A DNA stretch of 64,000 nucleotides from Phytopythium helicoides (Eukaryota > Oomycota > Peronosporomycetes > Pythiales > Pythiaceae): positions 248,001-312,000 of the forward strand of contig JANFNE010000001.1 of assembly GCA_024867545.1 (NCBI GenBank), in the 5' to 3' direction. A program made the translations under genes and the position numbers. The notes under the pieces were generated by a model. That model was given only the letters and a program-made list of their open reading frames with translations. It was not told the DNA's origin and did no database searches. This document shows, piece after piece, positions 7,773 through 18,082 of the stretch. The first letter of the stretch is position 1, and every line of letters starts with the position of its first letter.

Positions 7773-10070
7773 CTAGCTGCTGGCGGCGCTCGAGCTGCGC
7801 CGGCGCGAGCCGTCGCTCGTGCACGAGATCTGGAAGCCCAGGCATACGCAGGTCTTCATGACGCACGTCACGCCGGCGCGTGTGAGCTCCTTCTCAGACT
7901 CGTCGAGCTCCATATATGGCCGCAGGGATGGGTGCGTCCGAGCCTCGGGGTCGAACGAGGCGGCGTACGTCCAGCCGCGACTAGCGTATTCGGCCGCCCA
8001 CACCTCGTGTGAGTTCTCAGCCAGGAGGTCCACGAGCAGCAAGACCTCCCATGGGAGTGTCGTTTCTTCCGTCGGGAACGGAACGCTGACCCTCCTGTTG
8101 CTCGCCTTCCGCCGCGCTGGTTCGATGCGGCAGCCGAGCACAAGCGCTCCCTTGATGGTCTCCTCCACTGCTCGGATGTTCCGCATCCGCGCATCTTCGT
8201 CCAGCTCACGCATGGGAACAAGGCACGGATGCAGCTTCTTGACGTCATCTCGGACGTCACCGTATCGCCACCCGTCCATACACTTTGATTGCGACCACTC
8301 AAAGTGCATCTGAGCAGCAATCGTGGGCACATGAGTGACGACCATTACTGGAACAACTGCACTGCTCATGTCAATCGGTTGAGGGGAGTACGACCTGACA
8401 GCTGGGGAAGTTGGCGAAGCGTCGATACCACATTCCAGCTCTCGCAGCCGATTATCACGTACAGCTTCTCCCGCTGCCTCAAACCGCTTTTGAAGCACCG
8501 AAACAGCGCCGTCCAGATCACAGTCGTCTAATTTCAGAGCTGGGGAGCGACGAAGAGCGCGAATGTTATCCTTGACCGCCTTGCTGTTGCCTGCACGGTG
8601 CATCCAAGGGTGCTGCAAGATGTCGCCGAGGCTGATCCGTACTTCCGGGTCCTTTTCTAGCATTCGCCGAAGCAAGTCCATCGCGTCTTCATCCTGACAG
8701 CTGGTCGGGAAGCAAAGAGGGTCCTTTTCGATCTTGTCGAAAAGCTCAACCACATCATTCGAGTAGAATGGCAAATAACCGAAAAGCAGAGCATACATGG
8801 TCACCCCGATGGCCCAGATGTCAGCTTTGAAGCCGCAAAACTCGTCTCCTGTTAGCGCCTCTGGCGGAAGAAACTGGTACGTGCCTTTGGTCGTCTTGAG
8901 CATTCCTCTCGATTTTCCAGGATCATCATCGAGAGTCAAGTTTTCGCCAACGCTCGATATCTCGATGGAGGCAACATCCTGCTCGTCAACAAGCTCACCG
9001 TCAACCTCCTTGAAGTAGTGGGCAACACCCAAGTCTGCGATCTTGCAGTGGGAGTGGTTCTCATCGGCAATCAGATTCTCTGGCTTGATGTCACGATGGC
9101 ACAGGCGGTTGGCATGTAGTGCCTGAATCCCAACAACAAGGTTTGTCATGTATGTCCGGGCCTGAGATTCCTCCAACAAGTTCATTCCCTTGCTTTTTCT
9201 GGAGCTGACATAGCATTTCCGCTCACCATCCCACTCAGCAATCGCTCCGCCGCCCATGTATTCCATCACAAGGTAATACTCGTTCAGCTCACTGTCGAGG
9301 ATGACATCGTGAAGCTCCACGACGTATGGTAAGCTACTTGCCTTCTTCAATAGCGCGATTTCCCGTCGAACATCGTCTGGTACAGAAGATTGAGTTGCAG
9401 CAGCGACAGCCATTGACGGTCGTTTGCCAGATGCAGTAGGTACAGCTCGACGATTTGGCACTCGCGAAGACTTTTTGGGTAGAAACTTTTTGATCGCGAA
9501 CGGTTTCCCTTGCCAAGTGTAGAGCGAGACCACACCGGAGGCACCTCGGCCAAGCTCGCGCACGAGGGTGTACTTGCCTGCAAGTAGCTCTCGACGAGCT
9601 AGTCGTTCAGAGACACCATGTGCCAACCCACCAAGTAATTTTGAGATGGCATTCATCCACGCTTTCTCGTCATCGCTGGACGAGGTATATAACTTCATCC
9701 ACTCTGAAGCACCGGACAGGAGGCGAAGGCCATACACAGAGTCTACCAGCTGATCTTCCTTACTCGCAATACCTGCTGGGGAAGGTTGTTGCTCTGACAA
9801 AGGGTGGGCTTCCGTTATAACTAAGCCCTTGCGTCCATGCGTGCTGCCAAAGTCCCGGCATGGCTGGTGACTTTTCAAGTTGCACTTGACAAGCGTCTTA
9901 CTCCCAGCGTCTAGCACGAACCAGCGCTCTTTGCGGCGACCTGCTTTGCTAGAATAGGCCAGGAGTCCTTCGTGAGCTGCGTCCAGCGGAGGTCCTGATG
10001 GGAAACAGCTCACGTCTGCAGACAAAAGCCCCATGGCTCCTCGCCGTGATGAGCAAATTTGGAAAGTCAT
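7773..10070 (-). CDS. Ser/Thr protein kinase with N-terminal PH domain and two C-terminal RyR repeats
   Basis: 765 aa in one exon; an alternative start is Met-13. Residues about 33-145 form a PH domain (EGLLAYSS...RKERWFVLD...WMNAISKLL). Residues about 167-490 are a protein kinase: GRGASG loop at 174-179, AIKK at 192-195, HRDIKPEN at 325-332, metal-binding DLG (not DFG) at 346-348, APE-type PPEA at 402-405. The Arg/Pro-rich insert after the catalytic Lys and the overall pattern resemble CaMKK-like kinases. Residues about 575-645 and 675-750 are two RyR repeats, with the hallmark W-(R/T)-Y...HP-(C/S)-L-x-P-(M/Y). RyR repeats are known from ryanodine receptors and some bacterial/protist proteins. 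The PH domain suggests lipid-membrane recruitment; a calcium or nucleotide link is inference. Confidence 0.85.
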   Translation of the reverse strand: MTFQICSSRRGAMGLLSADVSCFPSGPPLDAAHEGLLAYSSKAGRRKERWFVLDAGSKTLVKCNLKSHQPCRDFGSTHGRKGLVITEAHPLSEQQPSPAGIASKEDQLVDSVYGLRLLSGASEWMKLYTSSSDDEKAWMNAISKLLGGLAHGVSERLARRELLAGKYTLVRELGRGASGVVSLYTWQGKPFAIKKFLPKKSSRVPNRRAVPTASGKRPSMAVAAATQSSVPDDVRREIALLKKASSLPYVVELHDVILDSELNEYYLVMEYMGGGAIAEWDGERKCYVSSRKSKGMNLLEESQARTYMTNLVVGIQALHANRLCHRDIKPENLIADENHSHCKIADLGVAHYFKEVDGELVDEQDVASIEISSVGENLTLDDDPGKSRGMLKTTKGTYQFLPPEALTGDEFCGFKADIWAIGVTMYALLFGYLPFYSNDVVELFDKIEKDPLCFPTSCQDEDAMDLLRRMLEKDPEVRISLGDILQHPWMHRAGNSKAVKDNIRALRRSPALKLDDCDLDGAVSVLQKRFEAAGEAVRDNRLRELECGIDASPTSPAVRSYSPQPIDMSSAVVPVMVVTHVPTIAAQMHFEWSQSKCMDGWRYGDVRDDVKKLHPCLVPMRELDEDARMRNIRAVEETIKGALVLGCRIEPARRKASNRRVSVPFPTEETTLPWEVLLLVDLLAENSHEVWAAEYASRGWTYAASFDPEARTHPSLRPYMELDESEKELTRAGVTCVMKTCVCLGFQISCTSDGSRRRSSSAASS

Positions 10071-10182
10071 TCAAGTCATTAAGCAGCGGCGTCAGAGCAG
10101 AAGATGCTCGAGACCTCGGAATCTGGGGATCCTAAGAATAAAAAACTCCATGTCCACACATTGGGCTGTGCAGCTCAGAAAG

Positions 10183-10804
10183 CTATGGAGGCGAGCCGCG
10201 GCGCGGCACAGGGGACTGGATCGTGATCGCAGTGGACCCCAGTGCCAGCAGCACCGCGCTCGCCAGCAACACCTTGCTCGATTGGGTTCCAAAGCGGTCC
10301 GTGATCAGCTTCTCTGGAGCACGATCCCAAATCTAGTTGACACCATCAGTTAGGGCGTGCTACAGTTGGTGACAACCAAGAGGGTGGTTTGCTCACTAAA
10401 TGGCGAACGCCCCCAAGCCCGTGCAGGAAAAACGGATACGCGACCAAAAACTTGGCTCCATGCTGGAACCCTGGGATCGTCGCCTGGGCGTGCGCGATGA
10501 TCTTGCTAACATCCACCCCGCCAGCTGCCATTCCCCCAGCTCCTGCGAATCCAATCGCGAGCGCGATTCCAGTGAGGCGGCTGGCAATTGAAGAAACAGC
10601 CGTGATCGGCTGTTTGTACACGGTAACGTGAGGTGATAGTGGCCGTCCCAGGCTCTGCTGGTGCTGCGAGTTCGGGGCCATGTGGCACGACGTGAAGGAG
10701 CGAGTCGAGCCAGCTGTAGCAGCTCGCCTCAGGATGTTTGGAGAGTAAGCCTGGCACCAACTGCTCGAACGCAAATGGGACGCGACGCCAGGTATTTTAT
10801 TCAA
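10183..10804 (-). CDS. SDHC: Succinate dehydrogenase cytochrome b subunit (SDHC), canonical paralogue
   Basis: Exons 10397-10804 and 10183-10332 around a 64-nt intron with a GTGAGC donor. Splicing restores the complete heme/quinone motif HGLGGVRHL-IWD and adds the third membrane span (VLLASAVLLALGS). SLGRPLSPHVTVYK marks the family. It is about 185 residues if translation enters at 10804, but no ATG occurs in frame before 10681. Since the segment upstream of that ATG looks like a mitochondrial presequence (basic, Ser-rich, ILRRAATAG), the true start is probably in an unseen upstream exon. Role: complex II membrane anchor. The gene lies 112 bp upstream of the kinase, on the same strand. Confidence 0.85.
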
Positions 10805-11968
10805 GCTGCATGTATTATACTGAAGGTCAGCAATGCGTTGCTCAGGGAGGGAGCCAATGAGTCACCCATGGAGTATCATGTTCACTCGATGAGGATGATG
10901 AGATGCAAGGACCCCAATGCATACAGTAGTGTAAGTCTCCGTTCGTGGTGATGCCACTCCGTCGACGACAAGTTCCGACCCTGCACAGTAATCGCTGTCT
11001 ACGATTGTTGCTTCGAGCTCGCAGTCAACAACCGTGGCACTGTATCTGCAGACGTACAGACACGCACCCCCGTCTTTGCCGACTATCCGCGTACGGCGTC
11101 ATTGCGCTGCGTGGAGCCGCGATCGATTAGTCTGTCCAGCTGGGAATTCGTGCCTGCCTGACCATGTCGTCGCAGGTCGGCGAAAACGAGGTTCACCCGT
11201 CGAGTACTGTGCGATCTAGCACGCTGCCCCGCATTGCATTTGCGGTGTTTACTTTCGTGCGGCGGTTGTTTTATTTATTGATTGCCTCCTCGCCTCGGAT
11301 CTGCTGCTTCGAGGTCTGTACAGTTCCGCGACAGAGTTTCACATTGTCGAATCACAAGCAAATCCCGTAAGATGTAGGCGGCCTTATCAACGGGCTTTGC
11401 AAGCAGTAATGCTGCGGACAGTGCACTCAGCCAGACATGAAATTCAGATGAATGGGCACCAGCGGCTGCGATTGCGAGCCCCGCATTGCGACCGCGATCG
11501 TGAGCCAACTGAATCCGCTTGATTCTACGGTACTGTCCACTGTCCTGCGCGCAAACCGAGCGCGTTGGACGCAGGCGTGCTCGAAAATTGTCCTTTCACA
11601 CTTTCACGCGAGCAGAGCTTGGCGTGGCTTCGTCTGCAGCAACAAAACCATGACCGACATGTGTCGCGCGATCAAGATCTCGCGATCTGCTTGCCTGTAT
11701 GCCTGTGTATGGTCAAAAGTGGTCATGTCCAGCCGTCACACGGCGCTGGTGGCCACCATGGCATTAGCATAATCTGTTTTGAAAACAGAAATCGTCGCGA
11801 CGATAACTCTCGGTGGCGTCGCAGTCCGACGCGACACAGTTTACTAGACGGTTGCTAGACGTCGGCACGACCTCCATTGCTCGCCTCCACGAGTGTTAGC
11901 GCGTAGCCAGCCCCTCCCATCATTTTTCATTTACCGAGCGCTCCTTCGCTTGGTACCTCAAGTCCAGA
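10805..11968. other. Intergenic region, no gene seen
   Basis: About 1.16 kb without a reading frame I can support on either strand. The right end is the presumed promoter of the zinc-finger gene at 11969. An unseen first exon of SDHC could lie near the left end. Confidence 0.45.
11928..11940 (+). promoter_or_regulatory. Initiator-like CATCATTTTTCAT
   Basis: It lies 28-40 nt before the ATG at 11969 and fits the oomycete CATTTT initiator core. Positional inference only. Confidence 0.35.
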
Positions 11969-12730
11969 ATGCTAATGGCGGCAAGGAGCAACGAGTTTGC
12001 GGCCTCATTGATGCAGCAATTCAAGGCACCAGAGGAAGCGTCCGCTAGTGCTGCCGCAATCGATGACGCCCAAGACACGAGCGATGCGGTGTTCGAGTGC
12101 CAGATGTGCAACCGCAGGTTCACGCGAAGGTTTTCGCTGCAGGAGCACATCAAGCTGCACTCGGGCGAGAAGGAGTACGTCTGCCCTGCCCCGGGGTGCA
12201 ATAAGCGCTTCAGCACCACCGGAAACCTCGCAAGACACAGGAGACGTCACGGCTACATTCCACCGCTCACATGCCCGGTGAACAAGTGCAAGTACTCGAC
12301 AAACGCCTCCCATAAGCTGGCACGGCACATGAAAAGTCACACAGACGCTCCGGAGCGAATATGTCGATTTCCAGGCTGCGGGAAGAAGTTCGCGACGACT
12401 GGGAATTTGAACCGACACATCAAGAACCAGCATGGGCTGCAATCGCCAGCGCTGGCAAGCTCAAGCCGCTTCCACGATCGGACAGAGTCAACGGACTTTG
12501 ATGAGTTCAATCTCCATGATGAGGCTTCTTCCGAGCCGAGGAGCTCTCTCCCAGATGCGGCTAGTTGGGCCGCTCACGGAGATATCATGGCGGACGCGCT
12601 CTCGCTGCTTCTGGACAGCGACGTTGAAGACGAGATGAGCCGCGAATCGGAAGACGACGACGGATTCGACTGCTCGCCGCTGCTGGACGAGCTCGTCCGG
12701 TTCCACACGGAGCACTCGCCGCCGCGGTGA
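11969..12730 (+). CDS. C2H2 zinc-finger protein, four fingers
   Basis: 253 aa, single exon, with an alternative start two codons downstream. Four C2H2 fingers lie between residues about 44 and 155. The first is C-x2-C-x12-H-x3-H and is followed by a classical HSGEKE linker. The next three have the TFIIIA/GLI-like C-x4-C spacing (CPAPGC, CPVNKC, CRFPGC). The C-terminal third is acidic and Ser-rich (SLLLDSDVEDEMSRESEDDDGFD), like an activation domain. Probable sequence-specific nuclear DNA- (or RNA-) binding regulator. The protein at 14256 has the same finger order and linkers, so the two are tandem paralogues. Target unknown. Confidence 0.85.
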   Translation: MLMAARSNEFAASLMQQFKAPEEASASAAAIDDAQDTSDAVFECQMCNRRFTRRFSLQEHIKLHSGEKEYVCPAPGCNKRFSTTGNLARHRRRHGYIPPLTCPVNKCKYSTNASHKLARHMKSHTDAPERICRFPGCGKKFATTGNLNRHIKNQHGLQSPALASSSRFHDRTESTDFDEFNLHDEASSEPRSSLPDAASWAAHGDIMADALSLLLDSDVEDEMSRESEDDDGFDCSPLLDELVRFHTEHSPPR

Positions 12731-14255
12731 GTCTCGCAGCGCGCATGGCCTGCATTTCATTTACGTTGTATGGATACATAAGACTCCAAGTAAACCTAGA
12801 GTAAAAAGTGTGCTTGCTGGATTTTGCCGCCGCATCTGATGGGAAGTTCCTCCCGCTTGCGTGCTCATCGAGTTAATCCTTTCCGTCGCAGATGGATGAA
12901 GAACCGACAGATGTGAACAGGATTGCCACTCGAGCAAGCAGATGGAGGATGATGTGGCACATGCGAAGGAGGTTGCTGCATTCGAGCAAGCCATGCGATA
13001 CTTTACTGCTAAAGAAGGGATGGAATCGACACGACGCCTTCAACGCGGTCTCCAATTGCAGTGAGCAGATGACCATATCTCATGTGATATCCGATGGATA
13101 CTATCCAAGCGCGAGCTCAGTCAATTTCTTTTGACAGTCAAGAATGTGTCAACCGCAGCGCGAGAGTTGCAGTACAACTTTGAAAAGCCATACGCTGATG
13201 CCGATCTCTGGCGAAAACACGTTGTCGTAACCACGCACGGCTACGAGCAGTGCTCGGTACGCGCACGATTGGACGGCGATCCCGAAGGATGGGCAGGCTT
13301 GTGTGGACTCGATCTCGCGCTCGCACAGTGAAATCGCGACGTCAGTTGGAAGGTGCTGGGGCTGCCAGAAGTCCGCTCGAAGGCCTGGCATCGCGGAACG
13401 TCGTTGACTACACAACGTTCCGCGACGCCATACTTTCTTGTGGAGTCATCGAGCTCGTGGTGACCGGTCACTAAACCGAGCTTTTCCACCCCCTCCGCTT
13501 CCGTTCCGATCGATCACTGCAACGCGCGCAGGTGCCGCACAATCATCCGCCGCTCCTGAGCAGGGCCATCAGGCACTCTGCAGCGCAGAACGTCGGCGAG
13601 GAGCCAAAAGAGCGTCGACTCGTTCGTGAAAGTTCCGTCGCAAAAGGCTCCGAGCCGCGTGCTCGTGCTTTCTGCTCGGATGACGCGCCGCTCACCGCGA
13701 GATTTGCCGCGAGGAAAAGCCGCTGGGCTCTGCATGTCTCCTGTCGGACCGCCAAGCCGCTGCAAAACTCCTCTCGGCACCCGGTGCAGTGGAGTCACGT
13801 CACGGCCGCATGCTCCCGCGGCGGATCGCCGATTGCCGATCGTAGCGCTGAGACTAGCCAGCGCCAGCGCAGCGCCTTGAGCCAGGCGCGCGCGTCCTGG
13901 CTCAAAACCTTTTTACAAGCGCTTGACCTGTTGTTTCCTATTATTATACATTTTTAATATTGTTATGCAAGCATATTAAAGTTACCTTTATCAGTAGAAA
14001 CCCCGTCAAAGCAATCCTGCGAGTGTTCCTATGGCCGAAAATACAGCGCTTGTCGCACCTAGTGGGTGCATCGCTTTGCGCGGGGTTAGGCGCTGAGATG
14101 GCGCACCATCGGTTTCTATACCAGGAGCCAGTACAAAGTAGGTATCGCGCGAGTCGCGTCATGGCCGTTTACGGCGGCGCCCCGCTCAGCGCGCGCCTCC
14201 CCTCGCCCCGCGCCCGGCTTGAAGCAGCCGCCAGTTCCCGATTCGCAGCGCGCCG
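12731..14255. other. Intergenic region between the two zinc-finger genes
   Basis: 1.5 kb without a confident gene. A minus-strand open stretch from about 13905 to 13514 contains a DVTPLHRV segment reminiscent of an ankyrin repeat, but it has no ATG before mid-frame and no clear splice partners. It could be a decayed exon. An AT-rich block lies at about 13930-13995. Confidence 0.4.
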
Positions 14256-15152
14256 ATGCCCATGACGAGCGCCACGACCTACCGCTGCGCCGTGCCGTAC
14301 TGCGAGCGCACGTTCACGGACAGCTACACGCTGGCCGAGCACCTCAAGATGCACGCGGGCGAGAAGCGGCACATCTGCCCCGTGCGCACGTGCGGCCGGC
14401 GCTTCAGCACGCCTGGCAACCTGTCGAGGCACAAGCGGCTGCACGGGCCCATCAAGCCGCTCGAGTGCCCCGTCGAGAACTGCATCTGCACCTTCCGCAG
14501 CGAGAACAAGCTCGCCAAGCACATGAAGTTCCATCTCGGCAGCGCCGTGCACGTCTGCCCCGCGCCAGCGTGCGGCAAGACCTTCAGCACGGCTGGCAAC
14601 CTCAATCGACACATCAAGGGCCACCACCCAAAGTTCGACGTGCGCGCCGCCAAAGCGCTCATGGCCAGCCAGCGAGAGGCCATGCGCATCCACCCTCCCC
14701 CGCACCTCGCGGCGGCCGCGGCAGAGGTCGCCACGCCCTCCTCCTGCGTCTCCAGCCCCTCGTCCAGCGACCCCGACGTGACCGCGAGCCCCACGACGCC
14801 CTCCACGGCCGCTAACAGCATCGCGCCCATGCTCTCCATCCCCGCGAGCAGCTCCATGGTCGCGCTGAACCATGACAGCACCGCCTCGGCCGAGCTGTCC
14901 AAGACCATGCTCTCCGACATGCTCGACCCCATGCAGCTCGACATGCTCGTGACGCTGCTGGACGTCGAGACGCCGACGGCCGCGAACGTGGCCTTGGGCT
15001 TCAGCGCGCCGACCATGGGGTTCGCCCCCAGCGCCGGCGTGCCCGTCGACGAATCGTGGCGAACGACCTTGTATCATCCGCCCCCGCTCGTTCTTCCGGC
15101 ATCGCACGGCGTCATGAACGATGCTGGACAGTTCCAGATGCACCAGTTTTAG
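14256..15152 (+). CDS. C2H2 zinc-finger protein, four fingers
   Basis: 298 aa, single exon. Four fingers occupy residues about 10-130, all of the C-x4-C type (CAVPYC, CPVRTC, CPVENC, CPAPAC) with H-x3-H ends. The third, CPVENCICTFRS...KLAKHMKFH, corresponds to the third finger of the protein at 11969. The rest is low-complexity Ser/Pro/Ala with a Met/Leu-rich region (KTMLSDMLDPMQLDMLVTLLD) that could be a helical activation or dimerisation segment. Compared with the upstream paralogue the fingers are conserved and the tails are unrelated, as expected after duplication and tail divergence. Likely nuclear regulator; the target is unknown. Confidence 0.85.
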   Translation: MPMTSATTYRCAVPYCERTFTDSYTLAEHLKMHAGEKRHICPVRTCGRRFSTPGNLSRHKRLHGPIKPLECPVENCICTFRSENKLAKHMKFHLGSAVHVCPAPACGKTFSTAGNLNRHIKGHHPKFDVRAAKALMASQREAMRIHPPPHLAAAAAEVATPSSCVSSPSSSDPDVTASPTTPSTAANSIAPMLSIPASSSMVALNHDSTASAELSKTMLSDMLDPMQLDMLVTLLDVETPTAANVALGFSAPTMGFAPSAGVPVDESWRTTLYHPPPLVLPASHGVMNDAGQFQMHQF

Positions 15153-15257
15153 GACATGTACGACTCGACACTCGCGCAGTCACAGCGCACATAAAGTAAT
15201 TTATGGAGAAAACGCCTCCACGACTTCCATCGCCACATCACGTTCACGACTCTGTCC

Positions 15258-17291
15258 TCACTTTCTCAACCTCGTAAACTTTGATGGCGAGCTCGTCGCC
15301 TCGAGCTTTTTGGTTTCTATTACCTTGTCATCACCCTGAGCGGTGGATATGGCAGCTTTAGGCGTTGACGCCACGTCACCGCCAGCATTTGTCGCAGCTG
15401 GCGCGGCAGAAGCAGTTGCGGCTGCTAGTGCTGCGGCTTTGCCTTTCACCTTTGGTGGGTCCTTGTAAAGCTTGATCTTGTACCGGACGATACCTCGGAC
15501 TAGGTCCTCGACGAACTTTGGCAGCCACAGCGTGTCCTCATACTATTCCAGTAACATCGTTAAAGGCGAATGAAGGCAAGCACGAACACACAAAAAAAAA
15601 AAAAAGTGGCAGACCTTCTCGATGCCTTTGATCACTTGATGGTGACCGCGTATGGTAGCCCAGTCGAGCGGTGCCAAGCCACCCTGGCGACATTAGAGGT
15701 GAGCAGGAAGATGTATAGGTATCCTGCTCAGTCGTACATACGTACATCGTAGTCTGGGAGGAAGAGATCTCTAGTGTTGGAAGCACGGAGCAACGCAATC
15801 GTCGCATCGACATGGCCGGCCCAGCACGACAAATGTCTGAAGATGGCATTTAGCGTTGGGGATCAGACAGGATTACAACACCCCAGATATGCCACCACAA
15901 TTCTGTAAAAAGAGAGCGTCCTGGTGTCTTACAACGGAAGGCTGCCATTCTCATCTAGCCCTCGCGGGTTGGCTCCAGCTTTGAGCAAATAGTTGATGAC
16001 CGACACATGTCCACCCTTGGCAGCCCTACACAAAACAGTGATGGGTTACCATCAAATGAACCTCTGACCACGCACAATGGCGATCTACTAGTCAGTTACC
16101 AATGAAGTGGGGTCTGCCCGAGCCCCCATGGATCAAAGGTGCCGTCAGCAGGACTAACACCTTCTATATCGACCAGAAACTTGATGCGATCGATATCCCC
16201 TTTGATTGCTGACCAGAAGATGTCGGAGAGAACAGCCTCGATCGGCCCACCAAAATACTTTTCGAGTGGAGAGGCATGCTTCCGTGGCTAACCATTGTTC
16301 GTCCATAACACCACGGTCAACGAGTAAAAGACGAACCAAACAATAGAGAGATACTTCACCTCGGTCAGGATGCGCACTTGATATGGCATGCGCTTTCGAG
16401 AAATAGCTCGCGCAATGCGCATTTTAAGGTGAAGCTTTGCCTTCTCCCTGGCGACAAACGACGACTTTCTGGCAAGCCCAGACTTTTTTGCAGAACCAAG
16501 CGGTTTTGGTGCGTCTTTGGCGGCCGACTTAGCCTCTTCTTGCTTCTCAAGCAGCTCCTGACGCTTTTTGATTCTGTCTTCTCGCGTTTTCTGGACGACA
16601 CATAATCATAAACTGGTCAGAGAACTTGGATAGGAACCCTCAATATAAAAGCATGCACCTTGTTTTTCTTCGGCGACGAACCTGGCTGTGAATCACTTTT
16701 GGTCTGCGAAGGCTGTGACTGAGCCTCTTGCACGAGCTCACCTTCGATTTGGTTCGTCACTTCTCCATCCCTCTTACTCTGCGATAGGCTGTCCTGCTGC
16801 TTCGCTGGAGATTCTGGAGTACCTTCTTCAGCAGCGTTCCATTGTGTTGCTAGTTCATCATCTCCGTAGACTTCCAGACTGTGCGCAATCTGAAGCTCAT
16901 CAACGTCGCCGATGATCGCCCCGCCAGATTCAAGTGTTTCTGCCTCCTGGTACCAGTCGGTCCCCTCCAGAGAAGCATTAGTAGGCGACTCGGGCGCATA
17001 TTCCCCTGCAGCTATGTCCCCTGACTCGTAGTAGCCGCCATAATATCCCGCCTCGTAGTTTCCTGGCTCCTGCATTCCTTCAGCCGAGTAGTACGCTTCT
17101 TGGTTTGCAGTCACGTCCGCGTAGTAGTCGTAGTTGGTATTGCTCTCGTCGTAGGAGGCGGCTTCACCATAGTAGTAGCCGCTGGTGGCGTCGTACGCCG
17201 CGGTCTGATCGTCGTACGAGGCGCTCGCGGCCTCGAGCGGTCCGTCCCCAGCCTCGCTGCCCGCCCAGGCGCCTGCAGATTGCTCCTCCAT
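15258..17291 (-). CDS. Ankyrin-repeat protein with Tyr-rich N-terminal low-complexity region
   Basis: Seven exons: 16659-17291, 16360-16590, 16100-16287, 15933-16025, 15746-15836, 15615-15683, 15258-15542. Introns are 62-96 nt and all phases fit; the last intron carries a pyrimidine tract of T residues at its donor side. About 529 aa. Residues 1-140 are rich in Tyr/Gly/Glu/Ala (repeated YY, for example YYGGYYESGD), then acidic/Ser-rich. Next comes a basic coiled segment (KKTREDRIKKRQELLEKQEE, ARAISRKRMPYQVRI). At about 290-435 the ankyrin repeats appear, such as TPLHWAAKGGHVSVINYLL and PLHLSCWAGHVDATIALL. The C-terminus is Ala/Lys-rich. A scaffold role is likely; partners are unknown. It starts 86 bp from the divergent gene at 17378. 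Confidence 0.75.
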
Positions 17292-17377
17292 GTTGAAGCG
17301 CCTCCTCGAGTCCCACGCCGCCCGCCATAATCGGTTTTGCGAGGGAGCGCTCCGCCCATCAAGTCGCAAGTAGCGAG

Positions 17378-17721
17378 ATGGAGTTCCTGCGGGAGCTGGG
17401 CGAGCGCCACGAGCGGCTCAAGAAGAAGATCCACAGCACGCGCATCCCGCTGTCCAAGACGGGCCAGCGCGTCATGGCGGGCGTCTACTTCTCCATCCCG
17501 GTGGTGGCCGGCTACTTCGTCATGCAGTGGGCGCAGCGGCGCGCAGACGCCAATTTCCAGCTAGAGGTGCGGCCTGCCGCGCGCGCTGTCCATGGAGCTG
17601 CACTAACAGCGGCGGCGTGACGCAGGAGGACAAGATCCGCGACGCGGGCGGCGCATCCGCCAAGTTCATCGAGCAGCAGAACGCGCAGCTCAAGCGCATG
17701 CTGGCGGACTCGGGGCGCTAG
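17378..17721 (+). CDS. Small single-TM protein, unknown
   Basis: Exons 17378-17566 and 17626-17721 with a 59-nt intron (GTGCGG...CGCAG, CACTAAC branch site), 94 aa. A basic amphipathic N-terminal helix (ELGERHERLKKKIHS) is followed by one membrane span (VMAGVYFSIPVVAGYFVMQW). The charged C-terminal helix, KFIEQQNAQLKRML, could form a coiled coil. Topology and size recall small mitochondrial assembly factors, but I do not recognise the family. It is divergent to the ankyrin gene with only 86 bp between starts. Confidence 0.65.
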
Positions 17722-18082
17722 GCCGCCTCTAGCGGGGCCAGCGGCGCCACCTTTCGCCCCTTGGTCGGTGATTGATCGCCAGGGCTTCCCTCCATCCAAA
17801 TTCGCGTTGACTCGACTGAGTAGCAAACCCCAACGTCGTCTCAATCGATGCTAGCAACTCGTCTAATACACGCCGATTGGGCACTCGCTACCTTGGCAGG
17901 CAGGCATACACCTATCGGCGCTCATACGCTGGCAATCCAAATAAACAGATTTCGTCTACCGGTTGTGCACGACGCTGCAGTAGCGTGCGCTTGCTCAGTG
18001 TCAGAAAGGAGGTCACCGCTATATTGTCGCGGACGAAGCAATATCCACTCGAAGCTCTGTTTTCATCGCATTCAAGGAAGGA
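17722..18082. other. Spacer, nothing seen
   Basis: 361 bases between the small TM gene and the 3' end of the minus-strand gene at 18083. No reading frame or repeat of note. Confidence 0.5.

Noticed and set aside
13514..13905. Minus-strand open stretch with an ankyrin-like DVTPLHRV segment
   Set aside because: No ATG before the middle, no matching splice partners up- or downstream, and the remainder does not follow the repeat. At most a decayed exon.
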